Assembly: GCF_963677685.1 (NCBI RefSeq) | Contig: NZ_OY782186.1 | Location: forward strand, 2,728,001-2,792,000 | Source: an uncultured Bacteroides sp. | Lineage (GTDB): Bacteria > Bacteroidota > Bacteroidia > Bacteroidales > Bacteroidaceae | DNA length: 64,000 nucleotides | Direction of reading: 5' to 3' | Part shown: positions 7,119 through 16,794 of the stretch, piece by piece | Position numbering within the stretch: the stretch's first letter is position 1 | Layout of the letters: each line of letters opens with the position of its first letter | The notes under the pieces: generated by a model | What the model saw: only the letters and a program-made list of their open reading frames with translations | Told to the model about the DNA's origin: nothing | The model's database searches: none | Position numbers and translations under genes: made by a program

Positions 7119-8996
7119 TTAATCCAAATATTGAGTTAATACTTTTGCCACCAAATCATCTCCAATTAAAGCAATAACCTCTTTTGCTTGCTCTTGTGTT
7201 TTTTTATCAACTTCGCCATTATTCAATTCTGTGATTAAAAGTTTTATTTTCTTAGAAGCAAATTCACCAAAAGCATTCTCTGTTAAAAAGAAATTATATT
7301 TCAAAAGGTCATAAAAATTTGAACCAAACGTATTCTTTTTCGATTCTAAAACCTTGGGTTCTCCTTCGTCTAAAAAAAGGATATTCTCTAAGGGAATATC
7401 TGACAGTACAATAGGGGAATGAGTTATAATACATATATCAATGTATATATCGGATTTCAATTGTAGCAGATTAATGCTATCAATTAATGACTGGATGTAT
7501 GATCTTTGGTATTCAGGATGATAATATAGCTCTATTTCTTCTAGAATAATTTCAATATTATTGTATTTGATCCTTCCTTGCTGAGCTTCTATCGAGTCTA
7601 AATTAATGAGATGATACAATAGAGAACTTCTTGAATACAACTGTTGTCTTTCCCCCGAACTTAATTCTGTTAATTCTATTCTTGCCGTTCTCTTTTTTTC
7701 TGTTTTGTATTTTAGTTTAATGATTGTATCGAATATTGGTGGAGGTAAGAAATTCATTATCGTATCAAGATTTTTATTTTCCCCTGTATGTTTTTTTATT
7801 CTCGAAACAAGCTCATCTATGAGTAAATTACTTTCTTCTCTATAATGTTGAAATTCTATAAACCACAAAGTTTGCCTTAATTTTAACGTTATGTGGCTTG
7901 AGTCACTATTTAGCCTTTCTATAATACCGTACAATACTTTCTCTATTTTTTCGTCTTTATTTAGCGATTCATTTTTTTTAATAAGCTGATAGTAATACTC
8001 TCTAATGATTGTATATTTATATATTATTGATATTGTTTTATATACAAGATATTTCTTCGATAGTTTCATACTATATTCATCCTTTTCAACATCCATTGCA
8101 GCATATATAGCTATTTTAGACCACATCTCTAATATTTTACCAGATACACTTTCAAAGTCATCCGATAAATCTATTCCAATTACACTCCAGTATTTAGATG
8201 CTAAATTATATTTTTCATTTATGTATTTTTCGTTTTTTAGCGTGAGATTGAAAGCAGCTAACGAATATTTTTCATGAAATGAGGTCTCTTCTATTTCTGT
8301 TTTTATAAATAAAGAAATCAGCCGCGCTGTTGCTAAATCATTTTCACGATTTATTTCAATATCCCCATTTTCACGATATGGATTGAGCACAATAGGAGTT
8401 TCATAACCATCATTTTTATGAAATATTGATTGGATCCAGCATGATTTTGAATATTTGTTAAATATTTCCCTCTTGTAATTATTTACATCATAAGCATAAT
8501 GAGAATAATTAACAACCAAAGTGTAAAATAAGTTCATCAATTCAGACTTGTCCTCTTTATTATTTAGAAGGGATATTCCGTCTCCATCCAACCAATCTAT
8601 TGTATTGTGATCAGATTGCCTTACAATAAAACATTCACCATCTATTTCATAAAAAAACTCACCTGCTAAACCCTTAACATAACCTAATGGGTCTGCAACA
8701 GTATGTTTTTGCGATCCTAAAAACTGAAAGGCTAAATTATTAATCAACCTGAATAGAAATTCTACAATCGTACTTTTTCCACATCCATTTTTACCAACAA
8801 TGGCATGAATGGATATATTATTACCATAAAAATCTTTGGGAACATTTCTTTCGTGTGTTTGAACAACTTTACCGCTGTTAAGTGTATAGTTATGATAAAA
8901 CATATATGGTTTACCTTCCGTCAAGTTTTTCAGAATTGGCTTAGAGCATCCTTCCATAGGCCTTACTCCTAAAATTTTAAAAGATCTGTTTGACAT
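7119..8996 (-). CDS. ptuA: AAA15/ABC-type ATPase, PtuA-like (Septu-type defence)
   Basis: A 625-residue ATPase. Walker A is VGKNGCGKS (about residues 68-75), the ABC signature is ELSSGERQQ, Walker B is IILEEIELYYHPEYQR, and the switch His is in ITHSPIVLSDIP. The central part is long and helical, as in OLD/SMC-like defence ATPases. It should bind ATP and control the partner HNH nuclease. The frame is open to a TTG at 9047, but a full promoter occupies 9018-9048, so the ATG at 8996 (MSNRSFKILGVRP) is the start, with a leader of about 15 nt. The gene is clearly less GC-rich than the housekeeping genes at the right end, consistent with acquisition. Confidence 0.75.
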   Translation of the reverse strand: MSNRSFKILGVRPMEGCSKPILKNLTEGKPYMFYHNYTLNSGKVVQTHERNVPKDFYGNNISIHAIVGKNGCGKSTIVEFLFRLINNLAFQFLGSQKHTVADPLGYVKGLAGEFFYEIDGECFIVRQSDHNTIDWLDGDGISLLNNKEDKSELMNLFYTLVVNYSHYAYDVNNYKREIFNKYSKSCWIQSIFHKNDGYETPIVLNPYRENGDIEINRENDLATARLISLFIKTEIEETSFHEKYSLAAFNLTLKNEKYINEKYNLASKYWSVIGIDLSDDFESVSGKILEMWSKIAIYAAMDVEKDEYSMKLSKKYLVYKTISIIYKYTIIREYYYQLIKKNESLNKDEKIEKVLYGIIERLNSDSSHITLKLRQTLWFIEFQHYREESNLLIDELVSRIKKHTGENKNLDTIMNFLPPPIFDTIIKLKYKTEKKRTARIELTELSSGERQQLYSRSSLLYHLINLDSIEAQQGRIKYNNIEIILEEIELYYHPEYQRSYIQSLIDSINLLQLKSDIYIDICIITHSPIVLSDIPLENILFLDEGEPKVLESKKNTFGSNFYDLLKYNFFLTENAFGEFASKKIKLLITELNNGEVDKKTQEQAKEVIALIGDDLVAKVLTQYLD

Positions 8997-9017
8997 AATA
9001 TATAATTTAATTTTCTG

Positions 9018-9048
9018 CAAAAATACCCATAAAAAAACATCTGACAAA
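9018..9048 (-). promoter_or_regulatory. Promoter of the ptuA-ptuB operon
   Basis: On the minus strand TTTG (9048-9045), a 19-bp spacer and TATTTTTG (9025-9018) match the Bacteroides consensus exactly. The predicted start near 9011 lies 15 nt before the ATG at 8996 and rules out the upstream TTG as start. Confidence 0.7.
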
Positions 9049-9170
9049 ACTGCTTACCAAATACTTCCCAATAACTTACCCAAAGTTGCATATTTAAAAC
9101 ATATTCTACAAATTGACTCAATGCTACATGTTATTTTACGGCTCAGTCATTATTCTTGGGGATTTAACCA

Positions 9171-10106
9171 TTACGCATATAGCATCATCACTCTATAAAG
9201 ATAGAATTTTACATCATTTACTCCTCTGAATGTAGCCCTAAAGGATTTAAGCTTGGCATTGAAAGATTCAGCTGCTGCATTTGTGAGTCTGTTTTCAAAG
9301 AAATTCAATATCCTATCATTGTGATTTTTAAAGGTTTCTATTACCGTATTGAACTGAGGGTAATTCCATTCCTCTACCTTGTTGAACCACAGTGCAAGCT
9401 TTGCTCTTGCAACATTTTTATCATAGTTTTGAGAGTATATCTGTCCGAGTTGCAGAGCCAAATAATATAATTGTTTTATATCGTCAAACTGTTTAAAGAG
9501 TATTTCAGCCCTTATTCTTTGAGAGTTTGTCCATTTATCAGGACTCTTGAATAGTAGATATCTGCTTCGGACAAGAAGCTGCCTGATGGTATCTCCGTTA
9601 TCAAAACATTGAGGTATATATTTTCTTCTTTCTGTTCTTGCTCTTTGTATATCTGAGTTCTCCTGCTCAATAGCCTGCCATCGATATTGCACACGTAGCT
9701 CCTGCAATGCTTCCTGCATCTGCATTTGTACATGAAAGCGGTCTATGATCTGCGTAGCGTAAGGAAAACACCTCTTGGCTATTTGTCTCATACTTCCGGC
9801 CATGTCAAGTGTCACGTTCTTGACCATCCTACGTTTTCCTTCTGGTAACTTCATCAGGTATTTGCATACATCCTCAGCTTTTGTTCCCTTTATCATGGCT
9901 ATAACCGTACCATGCTTACCATGACCTGCTTTATTGGTTACAATGGTATATAGCTCTCCATTGCTGAAGGCTGTTTCGTCAATAGATATATTCTCACCTA
10001 AATTGTCCTTGAAATACATATACTCATCAGCATGCGAGAGCTGGTTCCAGGAACGATAGCCGCTTAGATGTTCTTTGTAGTAATCGTTAAGTGTCTTAGA
10101 CTTCAT
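9171..10106 (-). CDS. ISAon1-type transposase, catalytic part
   Basis: A 311-residue DDE transposase of the ISL3-like group. It has SIDETAFSNGELYTIVTN near the start (first Asp), VTLDMAGSMRQIAKRCFP (second Asp), IIDRFHVQMQMQEAL, and NAAAESFNAKLKSFRATFRG at the end (Glu). The same frame stays open upstream of the ATG and begins directly at a TTTT-AAAAAA run (10162-10171) near the end of the N-terminal frame. The full transposase may therefore be made by programmed frameshifting there, with this ATG only internal. Confidence 0.82.
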   Translation of the reverse strand: MKSKTLNDYYKEHLSGYRSWNQLSHADEYMYFKDNLGENISIDETAFSNGELYTIVTNKAGHGKHGTVIAMIKGTKAEDVCKYLMKLPEGKRRMVKNVTLDMAGSMRQIAKRCFPYATQIIDRFHVQMQMQEALQELRVQYRWQAIEQENSDIQRARTERRKYIPQCFDNGDTIRQLLVRSRYLLFKSPDKWTNSQRIRAEILFKQFDDIKQLYYLALQLGQIYSQNYDKNVARAKLALWFNKVEEWNYPQFNTVIETFKNHNDRILNFFENRLTNAAAESFNAKLKSFRATFRGVNDVKFYLYRVMMLYA

Positions 10107-10149
10107 ATGGCAGAAGTCGGCTACTAATTTTATACTAACCTCATGATTA

Positions 10150-10509
10150 TCAAGATAGCTCTTTTAAAAAAGAACCGAACTCGGCTGTTATCCTAGTTCC
10201 GTCTGCAACCAATTGCCAGTCCCTGCTGTATGTCTTACCCGTTTGCTTATCCTCCCATCTGCGACGTTTAACTTTTAAATATACAGTGCGGTCACGAACA
10301 GGAAAATCGGTAACTGTTATCTCGGGATAGAAACCTTTTGAAACTAGCGGAAGACTTGAATACTCGTCCGGTATGGTATTTTTCTCTTCAAGAGAGAATA
10401 TATAATAATCACCCATATCTGAATAGTCCGTAAAATCAAAATAGTCAAGCATCCCTTTGGGAAGGAACATGGACAATATATACTTATAATCGATTGGTTT
10501 CTTTGGCAT
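10150..10509 (-). CDS. ISAon1-type transposase, N-terminal region protein
   Basis: A 119-residue frame starting MPKKPIDYKYILSMFLPKGM and ending FGSFLKELS. It contains a basic segment VYLKVKRRRWEDKQTGKTYSRDW, probably DNA-binding. In Bacteroidales such a protein precedes the catalytic frame of ISAon1-type elements. A run of six T and four A in the coding strand lies at its 3' end, exactly where the other frame opens, which suggests slippage joins the two. Confidence 0.75.
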   Translation of the reverse strand: MPKKPIDYKYILSMFLPKGMLDYFDFTDYSDMGDYYIFSLEEKNTIPDEYSSLPLVSKGFYPEITVTDFPVRDRTVYLKVKRRRWEDKQTGKTYSRDWQLVADGTRITAEFGSFLKELS

Positions 10510-10775
10510 GAAGCAAAAGTAATATTTTATAAGGTAAATAGAAAAGAACGAATTATTAAATCCCCAAATTTAAAGACTGACCCTATTTTACTCAATAGTT
10601 CAAATATCAAACTTCTCTCTAATTTTATCATCTGATATTCAATAAAAATACTATCTATTGGAAGCAACAAAGTAAAATAAGTAAAAACCCAAAGATTGCA
10701 AGGTTATAAATTCAGAAGCTTTTAAATTTTATGATCATATCATATTGATATACAAGTGTTAAAAACCAAGGTTAT

Positions 10776-10793
10776 AGTTATGCTAGCATAACT
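10776..10793. repeat. 18-bp perfect palindrome
   Basis: AGTTATGCTAGCATAACT reads identically on both strands. It lies in a 240-bp gene-free stretch between the ISAon1-type element and the decayed IS5-family element. The role is unknown; it could be a protein-binding site or the trace of a lost element end. Confidence 0.5.
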
Positions 10794-10831
10794 TTTAGAA
10801 AAAGCAAAGTAGATAAATTCTTGAAATCTTA

Positions 10832-11644
10832 GAACCTATTTAAATTTTATCCAATAGCATCTTAATGGATGCCAGTTTTACCATTTCCTCTGCCAAATCG
10901 AATGTCAATTCATAGTTTCGACAGAATCTTCTATAATTGTCAAATCATGCCAAATATTCTCTCCACAATCCATCTTTTTCCAATAAGTTTAAAGCTATTT
11001 ATCTTATCTTCGCTTACCACAACTTCAAGGATATAATCCACAAGCAGTTTTTATCCTGTCCACTATTTCCCCACGATAACCAGCGTCGGCTAATATGACT
11101 TTGATATTACAACAAAGCTTCCTAAGATACCTTACTAATAAATGAGCCGCTTTAGTATCGTGTACGCAGGCAATTATTGCCATTACCGTAAGTAGGAAAC
11201 CATTCTTATCAACTACTACATGACGTTTAATTATTTTTACGTTCTTATTCCTATCAACCCCGTATCACCCCAACACACTTTGACTATCCATAATTCCCAG
11301 ACTAGCTTCTGCCTTTTGTCCCATTCTTACGCGTACTTTTTCTCGTAAGTTATTCAATAACAAATCAAATTCACCTAAAGAACACTATTTGCGATAATAA
11401 TAGTAAACCAACTCACAGAGAGCAAAATTGGAAAGAAGCATATGCCACTGATACCCTGTTTCACTAGGTAGAAGATCACATTCCATATTTCACGCAAATT
11501 ATATTTTCGTTTCCTTTCTTGCAAATTCAAGATTTTCTTGATAACTTGCCACTGTCTTTCTTCTAAATCCGTACAATACATAATTATTTGACCGGAAAGA
11601 GGAAACACTCTTTTTATTTCAATCTACAAAATTTAAATAGCCTC
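10832..11644 (-). mobile_element. Decayed IS5-family (IS427/IS1031-like) element with TTA duplication
   Basis: An 813-bp element with 17-bp inverted ends GAACCTATTTAAATTTT (10832-10848) and GAGGCTATTTAAATTTT (complement, ending 11644). TTA direct repeats at 10829-10831 and 11645-11647 flank it, fitting the 3-bp TNA targets of this family. The transposase inside is broken. Confidence 0.8.
10836..11581 (-). pseudogene. IS5-family transposase, frameshifted and with stops
   Basis: The frame starts MYCTDLEERQWQVIKKILNL, the N-terminal DUF4096 pattern, and shifts near 11440. In other frames the expected pieces follow in order: QWHML.SNFAL.ELVYYYYRK, then MDSQSV (first Asp), VDKNGFLLTVMAI, ILADAGYRGEIVDRI (second Asp) and NWHPLRCYWIKFK at the end. 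Several stop codons interrupt them, so the enzyme is dead and could move only with a helper. Confidence 0.8.
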
Positions 11645-11688
11645 TTAATATTTTAAGAATTTATTTTTTATTAACTTCAAATTTGAAC

Positions 11689-13011
11689 TCACATATCCTC
11701 CAACGCTAAACAAACCGTCCCAATCTTATACTTAGATAACAACTTATTCTTAATATGCTCCACCTTTGCTGTCAATAGTTCAGGTTTGAAGTTCTTCTTC
11801 TGCCGCTTTACTTCCGCTACTACCGCTTGGTTCTGCTCCAATTTCAAAGCAACAATATCAATTTCATTTTGATTACCTTTAGCTTCCCACCAGGAGCCGA
11901 TAGCACGATATTGGAAACTTTCGGCAAACTGTTGTTTGAAATACCTTTCTAACATGATACCTGAATAAGTTGGATAATCTGCTTTGATGATAGTCTGCAA
12001 GCCGACAAAGTTCTTTATCTCTATCAGTGAACGATAGCGATCGAAATAGTTAAACCAAAAACGAATAAAGTTATCTTGTATTTCATATCGAACGGCTTGA
12101 GTCCCTTCTTTAGCTAATATCGGACGTTGGCGAACAATGATATTATAATCTTCAATCAGTCGCTTTATCTGTCCACCAACGCTTTTATCTCCCAAAGCAG
12201 CTTCTATTTCAGGCTGCGTATTGATACCGCCCGAAATAGCACTTAGGATAGAGAAATAGGTAGCATAATTCTTTCCAAACTCTTCTATCAATAGATTTTT
12301 CCCTTCATCAGTAAAAGGTGAATTTTCGCGAGCCATGAAAGAAATCATTTCATCCACGCTCAAGGCTATGTTATCACAGAACAATTCAACATACTTGGGC
12401 ACTCCACCTGTAAAGGAATAGAGAGCAAGTAAGTCATCGTTTGTGTAAGCAGGATTGTAATCACGCATAATTTCTTTCAACGTAGTCAGATTGAATGCCG
12501 AAAGTTTAATAATATTATCTGCTCGTCCAAACAAAGGCTCTTTCCTATTTTGAAATATCTTCTGCATCAACGAATAGATAGAACCTGATACAATCAAATT
12601 CATTTTTGATTTTCTACGGTAGGTATCCCATATATTCTGCATGTCGCTATATACTGACTCGTTGATGTTGTAGAATTCCTGAAATTCGTCAATAACTAGA
12701 TTGAACGATTTTTGCGAAGCCAATTCCATTAAATATTGAAACAATGACCGAAAAGTCCGTATTTCTGCCGGAACAAATGTATTGAGTGATTGACTGATAA
12801 TCGGAATAAACTCGGAGCAAAGTGTTGCTTCGCTTTTGCGCCCAACAAATAAATAGACAGTCGGTAATCCTTCGATTGACTTCATAATAAGGCTTGTTTT
12901 CCCAATTCTCCTTCTGCCAGTTACTACCGTCAAACGAGAATGGTCGCTGAATGACAATTTCTGTATTCGTTTCAGCTCTATTAACTCACTTGTCCTATTA
13001 TAAAATTTCAT
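11689..13011 (-). CDS. ATPase_2 / DUF234-type ATP-binding protein
   Basis: A 440-residue STAND-like AAA ATPase. The N terminus MKFYNRTSELIELKRIQ precedes Walker A VTGRRRIGKTSL (about 29-40), a Walker B-like LVIDEFQEF (about 100-108) and the sensor region NLIVSGSIYSLMQKIF. The C terminus has a nuclease-like GNQNEIDIVAL...AVVAEVKRQKK pattern (DUF234, PD-D/E-like). These proteins are widespread in Bacteroides and archaea; their cellular role is not established. It stands alone at the right border of the mobile island, with no partner gene. Confidence 0.85.
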   Translation of the reverse strand: MKFYNRTSELIELKRIQKLSFSDHSRLTVVTGRRRIGKTSLIMKSIEGLPTVYLFVGRKSEATLCSEFIPIISQSLNTFVPAEIRTFRSLFQYLMELASQKSFNLVIDEFQEFYNINESVYSDMQNIWDTYRRKSKMNLIVSGSIYSLMQKIFQNRKEPLFGRADNIIKLSAFNLTTLKEIMRDYNPAYTNDDLLALYSFTGGVPKYVELFCDNIALSVDEMISFMARENSPFTDEGKNLLIEEFGKNYATYFSILSAISGGINTQPEIEAALGDKSVGGQIKRLIEDYNIIVRQRPILAKEGTQAVRYEIQDNFIRFWFNYFDRYRSLIEIKNFVGLQTIIKADYPTYSGIMLERYFKQQFAESFQYRAIGSWWEAKGNQNEIDIVALKLEQNQAVVAEVKRQKKNFKPELLTAKVEHIKNKLLSKYKIGTVCLALEDM

Positions 13012-13216
13012 ATCTTTTCTTTAATTACACTCGTTACAGTTACCACGGTAACAAATATAAATAAAATTTTAAACATATAGATATTTTCCCGAAATTTTCT
13101 ATCAACATTATGCAAATAACAAACAAAATGATGAAAATAAATCGCAAACTAAGTCGTGAGTAGCTCCTATTTTTTTAAGTCTTAATAAATTGATTACCAA
13201 TTAATTTAGGATAATA

Positions 13217-15541
13217 TCATTTTCTTATCACCCAGAATTCACAATTCGTATTTCCTAATAATCCAATGCCATCAACACCTTCCACTACTCCAACAAATCC
13301 GGCGTTGATATCTGAGCAATAGAAAGAAACTTCTGCTTCGCCTTTTTCATCAGTAATGACATTTGGAGCCCATAATAAAGTATTACGAGGATCAGGAATA
13401 GAGGATTGAATATCTATTTCGTCCGGTTGATAAAAATCACGAGAAGCATAGTATCCTTTGGCACGCCAAAGATTATTCATTCTAAGAAGCTCTTCTTCTG
13501 AATAATGATTTGCATGATAAACAACTGTTTGACTATCTATTACAGAGAACGCACTACCTCCTAAGTGTTGAAATTTCACAACCTTATATTGTTTACCTTC
13601 AATAGGTTTTGTTCGCTTATCAGAAGATACATGGCAAGGTTTCCACCAAGGATGGGCATCATAACCTAATTTGTAGTTTTGCAAGTAACCACAACCGCAA
13701 ACATAAGCACCAATCAAGTTTACTTGGGCCAGACTATCTAGACGTCCCATCACTTTATCTCTAAATGGTTTACGTCCTTTTGCCATTATCATCACTTGAT
13801 TTAATAATACTGTGCTATCACTGCTTACCACTGGTAAATCTGTTATTTGCTGTTTCTTATACTGTGTCAGATCGGCTATAGGATAATAATCCTGTCTATA
13901 CCTCCTTATACTATCTATCAAAGGAAAGTAATCTGTCAACTTCAATGTAGGTTTAAACTCTTTCGACAGCATTGGTTTCAAATATACATATCCACCCCGA
14001 AGTGCTTTCATCATTTTTGTATTCACCACAAAGTGCCCTATGGAATCGGTCCAAATGAAGTGGGAGTTCCCGTCCGCACCGCAGACTAGGAGAAGTTGCC
14101 CCCCTCCTCGATCTTGTTCACCTTTCTTTTTACCTTTGGGCTTAATGGTTTGCATACCATTAATTTCATCAGTCAGAAAAGGTTGACCTTGATAGTCAGG
14201 CTGTTCCGTATCCCAGATGTACCGCCTCCAACCTTGCGTAAGCAATAAAAGTTCCATCCCCTTTTGCCTATCATTGTTCTTTTCATCAAAATAATAAGTA
14301 GGATTATATATCTTCCCTCTTATTTGGGACGATAGATAACAGTAAGACAAAATAGTCATTGGGTCAGCAGGATTCTTGTATGCTCGGTCGAACACACTGA
14401 TACCAAGGTTTGCCCTAACAGGTTTACCTTCTTCGTCTACAACTTTTATTTTAATGATCCCTTTTTCGCGTGTAAAGAAACTCTTTTTATCCGGTTCGGC
14501 ATTAATATACAATTTCTTTTGAGGATGGACATATACCAGTCGTTCAGCAACAGGGCGCATCAGACTATCCAAAAGCGTGAACTCCACTATTCCCTGATAG
14601 AGGAAACGATCAAGTGGGATCGAGACTCTAAGACTGTCCCTCAACATACCTTTAGCCATATAACAAATCATTCCACGCATTTGTCCCATCAAGTAAATTA
14701 CCCCTTTAGGCAGACCTCCACTTTGGGAAACGACAAAGTTCAATTGCTTCTTGTTTTGCTCGGCAAGTCTCAGAACCATACCCTGTGGATAAATATTGGG
14801 TAACAAATAACTTTCCCCGTTTTTCAATTTAATACTGTATTTCCTGCCCAAGGAAGGAGTAAACAAAACAGCTCCCATCCCATAATGACTGCTCTTTATT
14901 TCGCACAACAATTTATCATCCTGATAGATAGCCCCTTCAAAAAACACCGGGTTTCCTTTTCCATCGGTTGCTTTAAAAGCCAATTTAGACGCAAGACCGG
15001 AAACAAGATTTCCTCCTTCAGGAAATATTTTAAAACAGAAGGTCGTATCTTTAGAGGAAACTGCCACTTCTGAACGAACAATGTTTCTTACTATCTTTAT
15101 TTTACGGGTAGGAACTATATCGAGAGTATCGTTTCTATAAAAAGAATACTTTGTATAGCCTTTCAGAAAATAATCTCCTTCAAGAAGCTTCTCTCCTATA
15201 TAAATATGTCCGGATACAAGACCATTTTCAATTGGATATTTTTCTTGCCACACTACGCTATCTTCAGAATTTACCATTTGCAGATAAAGAGTCTTACTTT
15301 TGTCTGATAATCCAAAAGTCTGTGCATCTAGCTGGCAGGCTTTAAACCAAAGATCCTCTCCTGTTTCATAAATACCTTTACTCGTTTGAAAATAGATCAA
15401 CTCAGAAGGTCGAACATTTGACAGATTCATATACTTTGACAAGAACTGATTGATAGATTGACTATAAATCGGAGTTGCGATGTACACACATGCAAAAAGA
15501 AATAGTAATACGATAGATTGTTTACTTGATTTTATTAGCAT
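13217..15541 (-). CDS. Exported MG2-like (macroglobulin-type) hypothetical protein
   Basis: A 774-residue protein with a clear signal peptide (SKQSIVLLFLFACVYIATPIYSQS, about residues 6-29). The following YFQTSKGIYETGEDLWFKAC pattern resembles the MG2 beta-sandwich domain of bacterial alpha-2-macroglobulin-like proteins, and KIKVVDEEGKPVRANLGISVFD (about residue 365) looks like a second such domain. There is no thioester CGEQ motif. It is probably periplasmic or outer-membrane associated. A lipoprotein gene lies 33 bp upstream on the same strand, so the two may form an operon. Function unknown. Confidence 0.7.
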   Translation of the reverse strand: MLIKSSKQSIVLLFLFACVYIATPIYSQSINQFLSKYMNLSNVRPSELIYFQTSKGIYETGEDLWFKACQLDAQTFGLSDKSKTLYLQMVNSEDSVVWQEKYPIENGLVSGHIYIGEKLLEGDYFLKGYTKYSFYRNDTLDIVPTRKIKIVRNIVRSEVAVSSKDTTFCFKIFPEGGNLVSGLASKLAFKATDGKGNPVFFEGAIYQDDKLLCEIKSSHYGMGAVLFTPSLGRKYSIKLKNGESYLLPNIYPQGMVLRLAEQNKKQLNFVVSQSGGLPKGVIYLMGQMRGMICYMAKGMLRDSLRVSIPLDRFLYQGIVEFTLLDSLMRPVAERLVYVHPQKKLYINAEPDKKSFFTREKGIIKIKVVDEEGKPVRANLGISVFDRAYKNPADPMTILSYCYLSSQIRGKIYNPTYYFDEKNNDRQKGMELLLLTQGWRRYIWDTEQPDYQGQPFLTDEINGMQTIKPKGKKKGEQDRGGGQLLLVCGADGNSHFIWTDSIGHFVVNTKMMKALRGGYVYLKPMLSKEFKPTLKLTDYFPLIDSIRRYRQDYYPIADLTQYKKQQITDLPVVSSDSTVLLNQVMIMAKGRKPFRDKVMGRLDSLAQVNLIGAYVCGCGYLQNYKLGYDAHPWWKPCHVSSDKRTKPIEGKQYKVVKFQHLGGSAFSVIDSQTVVYHANHYSEEELLRMNNLWRAKGYYASRDFYQPDEIDIQSSIPDPRNTLLWAPNVITDEKGEAEVSFYCSDINAGFVGVVEGVDGIGLLGNTNCEFWVIRK

Positions 15542-15574
15542 GAAGCTGTTTTTACTTTAATAGTTGGAAAAACA

Positions 15575-16762
15575 TTACTTTTTGGGAATAAATATCTTAA
15601 AATTTATGCATACTTCATCTACATCTTTTTTATCAATATATTCAATATTTAAGCCTTCTTTTGTCACAAATGAATTTGTCCAATTCCACTCCCTTGATGT
15701 ACCAATAAGAGTTTCGCCTAAATATTCAAATTGCTCATTCATCATAATTACGATCAATGGCTTCTCAGTTAATTGAGAGTGAATTGTTGCATCCTTAATA
15801 CCTTGTTGCATAAAACGGTAATATACTTTACGCCATGGATCATATAAAATAGCAGCATATAAATCTTGTTGCAAATAATGAGTGTAAATCAATTCTTGAG
15901 GGGTCTGTTCCGATAAAAAGTCCCAATCAATAGAATATATAGTTCGGGCTATATTACTGCCACCATACGAAGAATGGCTAATATTTGAATTCCATTGGGA
16001 CACATAGATATCATGAGAGGCAGTAAAACTATGAACTAAATATCCTTCAGGAGATATCGTAGGATAAACTTGCATAAACAGAGGGTCTTCCCAATTTGCA
16101 TTCTTTCCATAAATTTCAGAAGGATAAGAGTGATAATATTCTATTTGATTGTTATCTAAATCAATACAGGCAGTAAAGAAGAATTTATCTACGAATGATT
16201 CTTTAATAGAGAATGGGCACAGACCTGTTAATATGAGGTGTCTGTCTATCTCAAAAATTGGACATACGGTACTGAATTCATATTGAGGGTATTTCGAAGC
16301 CCAATCAGTTCCATTACCCTTCAATGAATAACGCTGCTTTACGTGTCCATGACTATCAGCTAATACAATCTCAACAAGTGGGCGATTATATAGATAAATA
16401 GAATCTTCATTTTTTATATAATAACCGGCAATGCTCAAAATTGCATCTGAGCCTTCTTTTTCATAATGGATTTTCTTGATATATTCTCCATTTGTATAAT
16501 TATAAAAGTAGATAGAATTATTGAATGGATTAAGTAGGGTAAACATCCTTACTCCGGAAATATCCGAATAAATTTGTGTATAAGGAGGTTTTGGAGCTGT
16601 AGACTCATCTAAAATAATTTTTTTCTCACTTATTAGAACCAAATCATAAGTTGAATGTAACTTTCCTGCTCGTTCATTTTTTGATGATATAATAGAATTT
16701 GAGCAGGACATTAACATTGCGAGAAAGATAAAAAGATAGAATAATTTATACATAATTTTCAT
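15575..16762 (-). CDS. DUF4221-type lipoprotein
   Basis: From the ATG at 16762 the 395-residue protein starts MKIMYKLFYLFIFLAMLMSC, a signal peptide with a lipobox Cys at 20. The rest is a beta-rich propeller-like fold with repeated strands such as GEYIKKIHYEKEG and EDSIYLYNRPLVEIVL, as in DUF4221 proteins of Bacteroides. A TATATTTG promoter box at 16794-16787 overlaps the TTG at 16789 that would otherwise extend the frame, so the ATG is preferred. It is probably anchored in a membrane facing the periplasm. Function unknown. Confidence 0.72.
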   Translation of the reverse strand: MKIMYKLFYLFIFLAMLMSCSNSIISSKNERAGKLHSTYDLVLISEKKIILDESTAPKPPYTQIYSDISGVRMFTLLNPFNNSIYFYNYTNGEYIKKIHYEKEGSDAILSIAGYYIKNEDSIYLYNRPLVEIVLADSHGHVKQRYSLKGNGTDWASKYPQYEFSTVCPIFEIDRHLILTGLCPFSIKESFVDKFFFTACIDLDNNQIEYYHSYPSEIYGKNANWEDPLFMQVYPTISPEGYLVHSFTASHDIYVSQWNSNISHSSYGGSNIARTIYSIDWDFLSEQTPQELIYTHYLQQDLYAAILYDPWRKVYYRFMQQGIKDATIHSQLTEKPLIVIMMNEQFEYLGETLIGTSREWNWTNSFVTKEGLNIEYIDKKDVDEVCINFKIFIPKK

Positions 16763-16786
16763 GTTTTTAGAAATACTCTCAAAATG

Positions 16787-16794
16787 CAAATATA
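16787..16794 (-). promoter_or_regulatory. Bacteroides -7 box for the DUF4221 lipoprotein
   Basis: TATATTTG on the minus strand matches TAnnTTTG and lies 25 bp before the chosen ATG. No clear TTTG -33 box is seen. Confidence 0.4.

Larger units (their letters stand above)
9140..10583 (-). mobile_element. ISAon1-type (ISL3-like) insertion sequence with 8-bp target duplication
   Basis: A 1444-bp element. The ends are imperfect inverted repeats: left GGCTCAGTCATTATTCTTGG, right complement beginning GGGTCAGTCTTTAAATTTGG, both continuing GGATTTAA. It is flanked by identical 8-bp direct repeats TATTTTAC at 9132-9139 and 10584-10591. The intact duplication points to a fairly recent insertion, about 90 bp upstream of the ptuA promoter. 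It carries two consecutive reading frames that together make the transposase. Confidence 0.88.

Noticed and set aside
9047..9047. Upstream TTG start for the PtuA-like ATPase
   Set aside because: It lies within the promoter, upstream of the expected transcript start; the ATG at 8996 fits instead.
16789..16789. Upstream TTG start for the DUF4221 lipoprotein
   Set aside because: It overlaps a TATATTTG box, and the signal peptide starts properly at the ATG 27 bp downstream.
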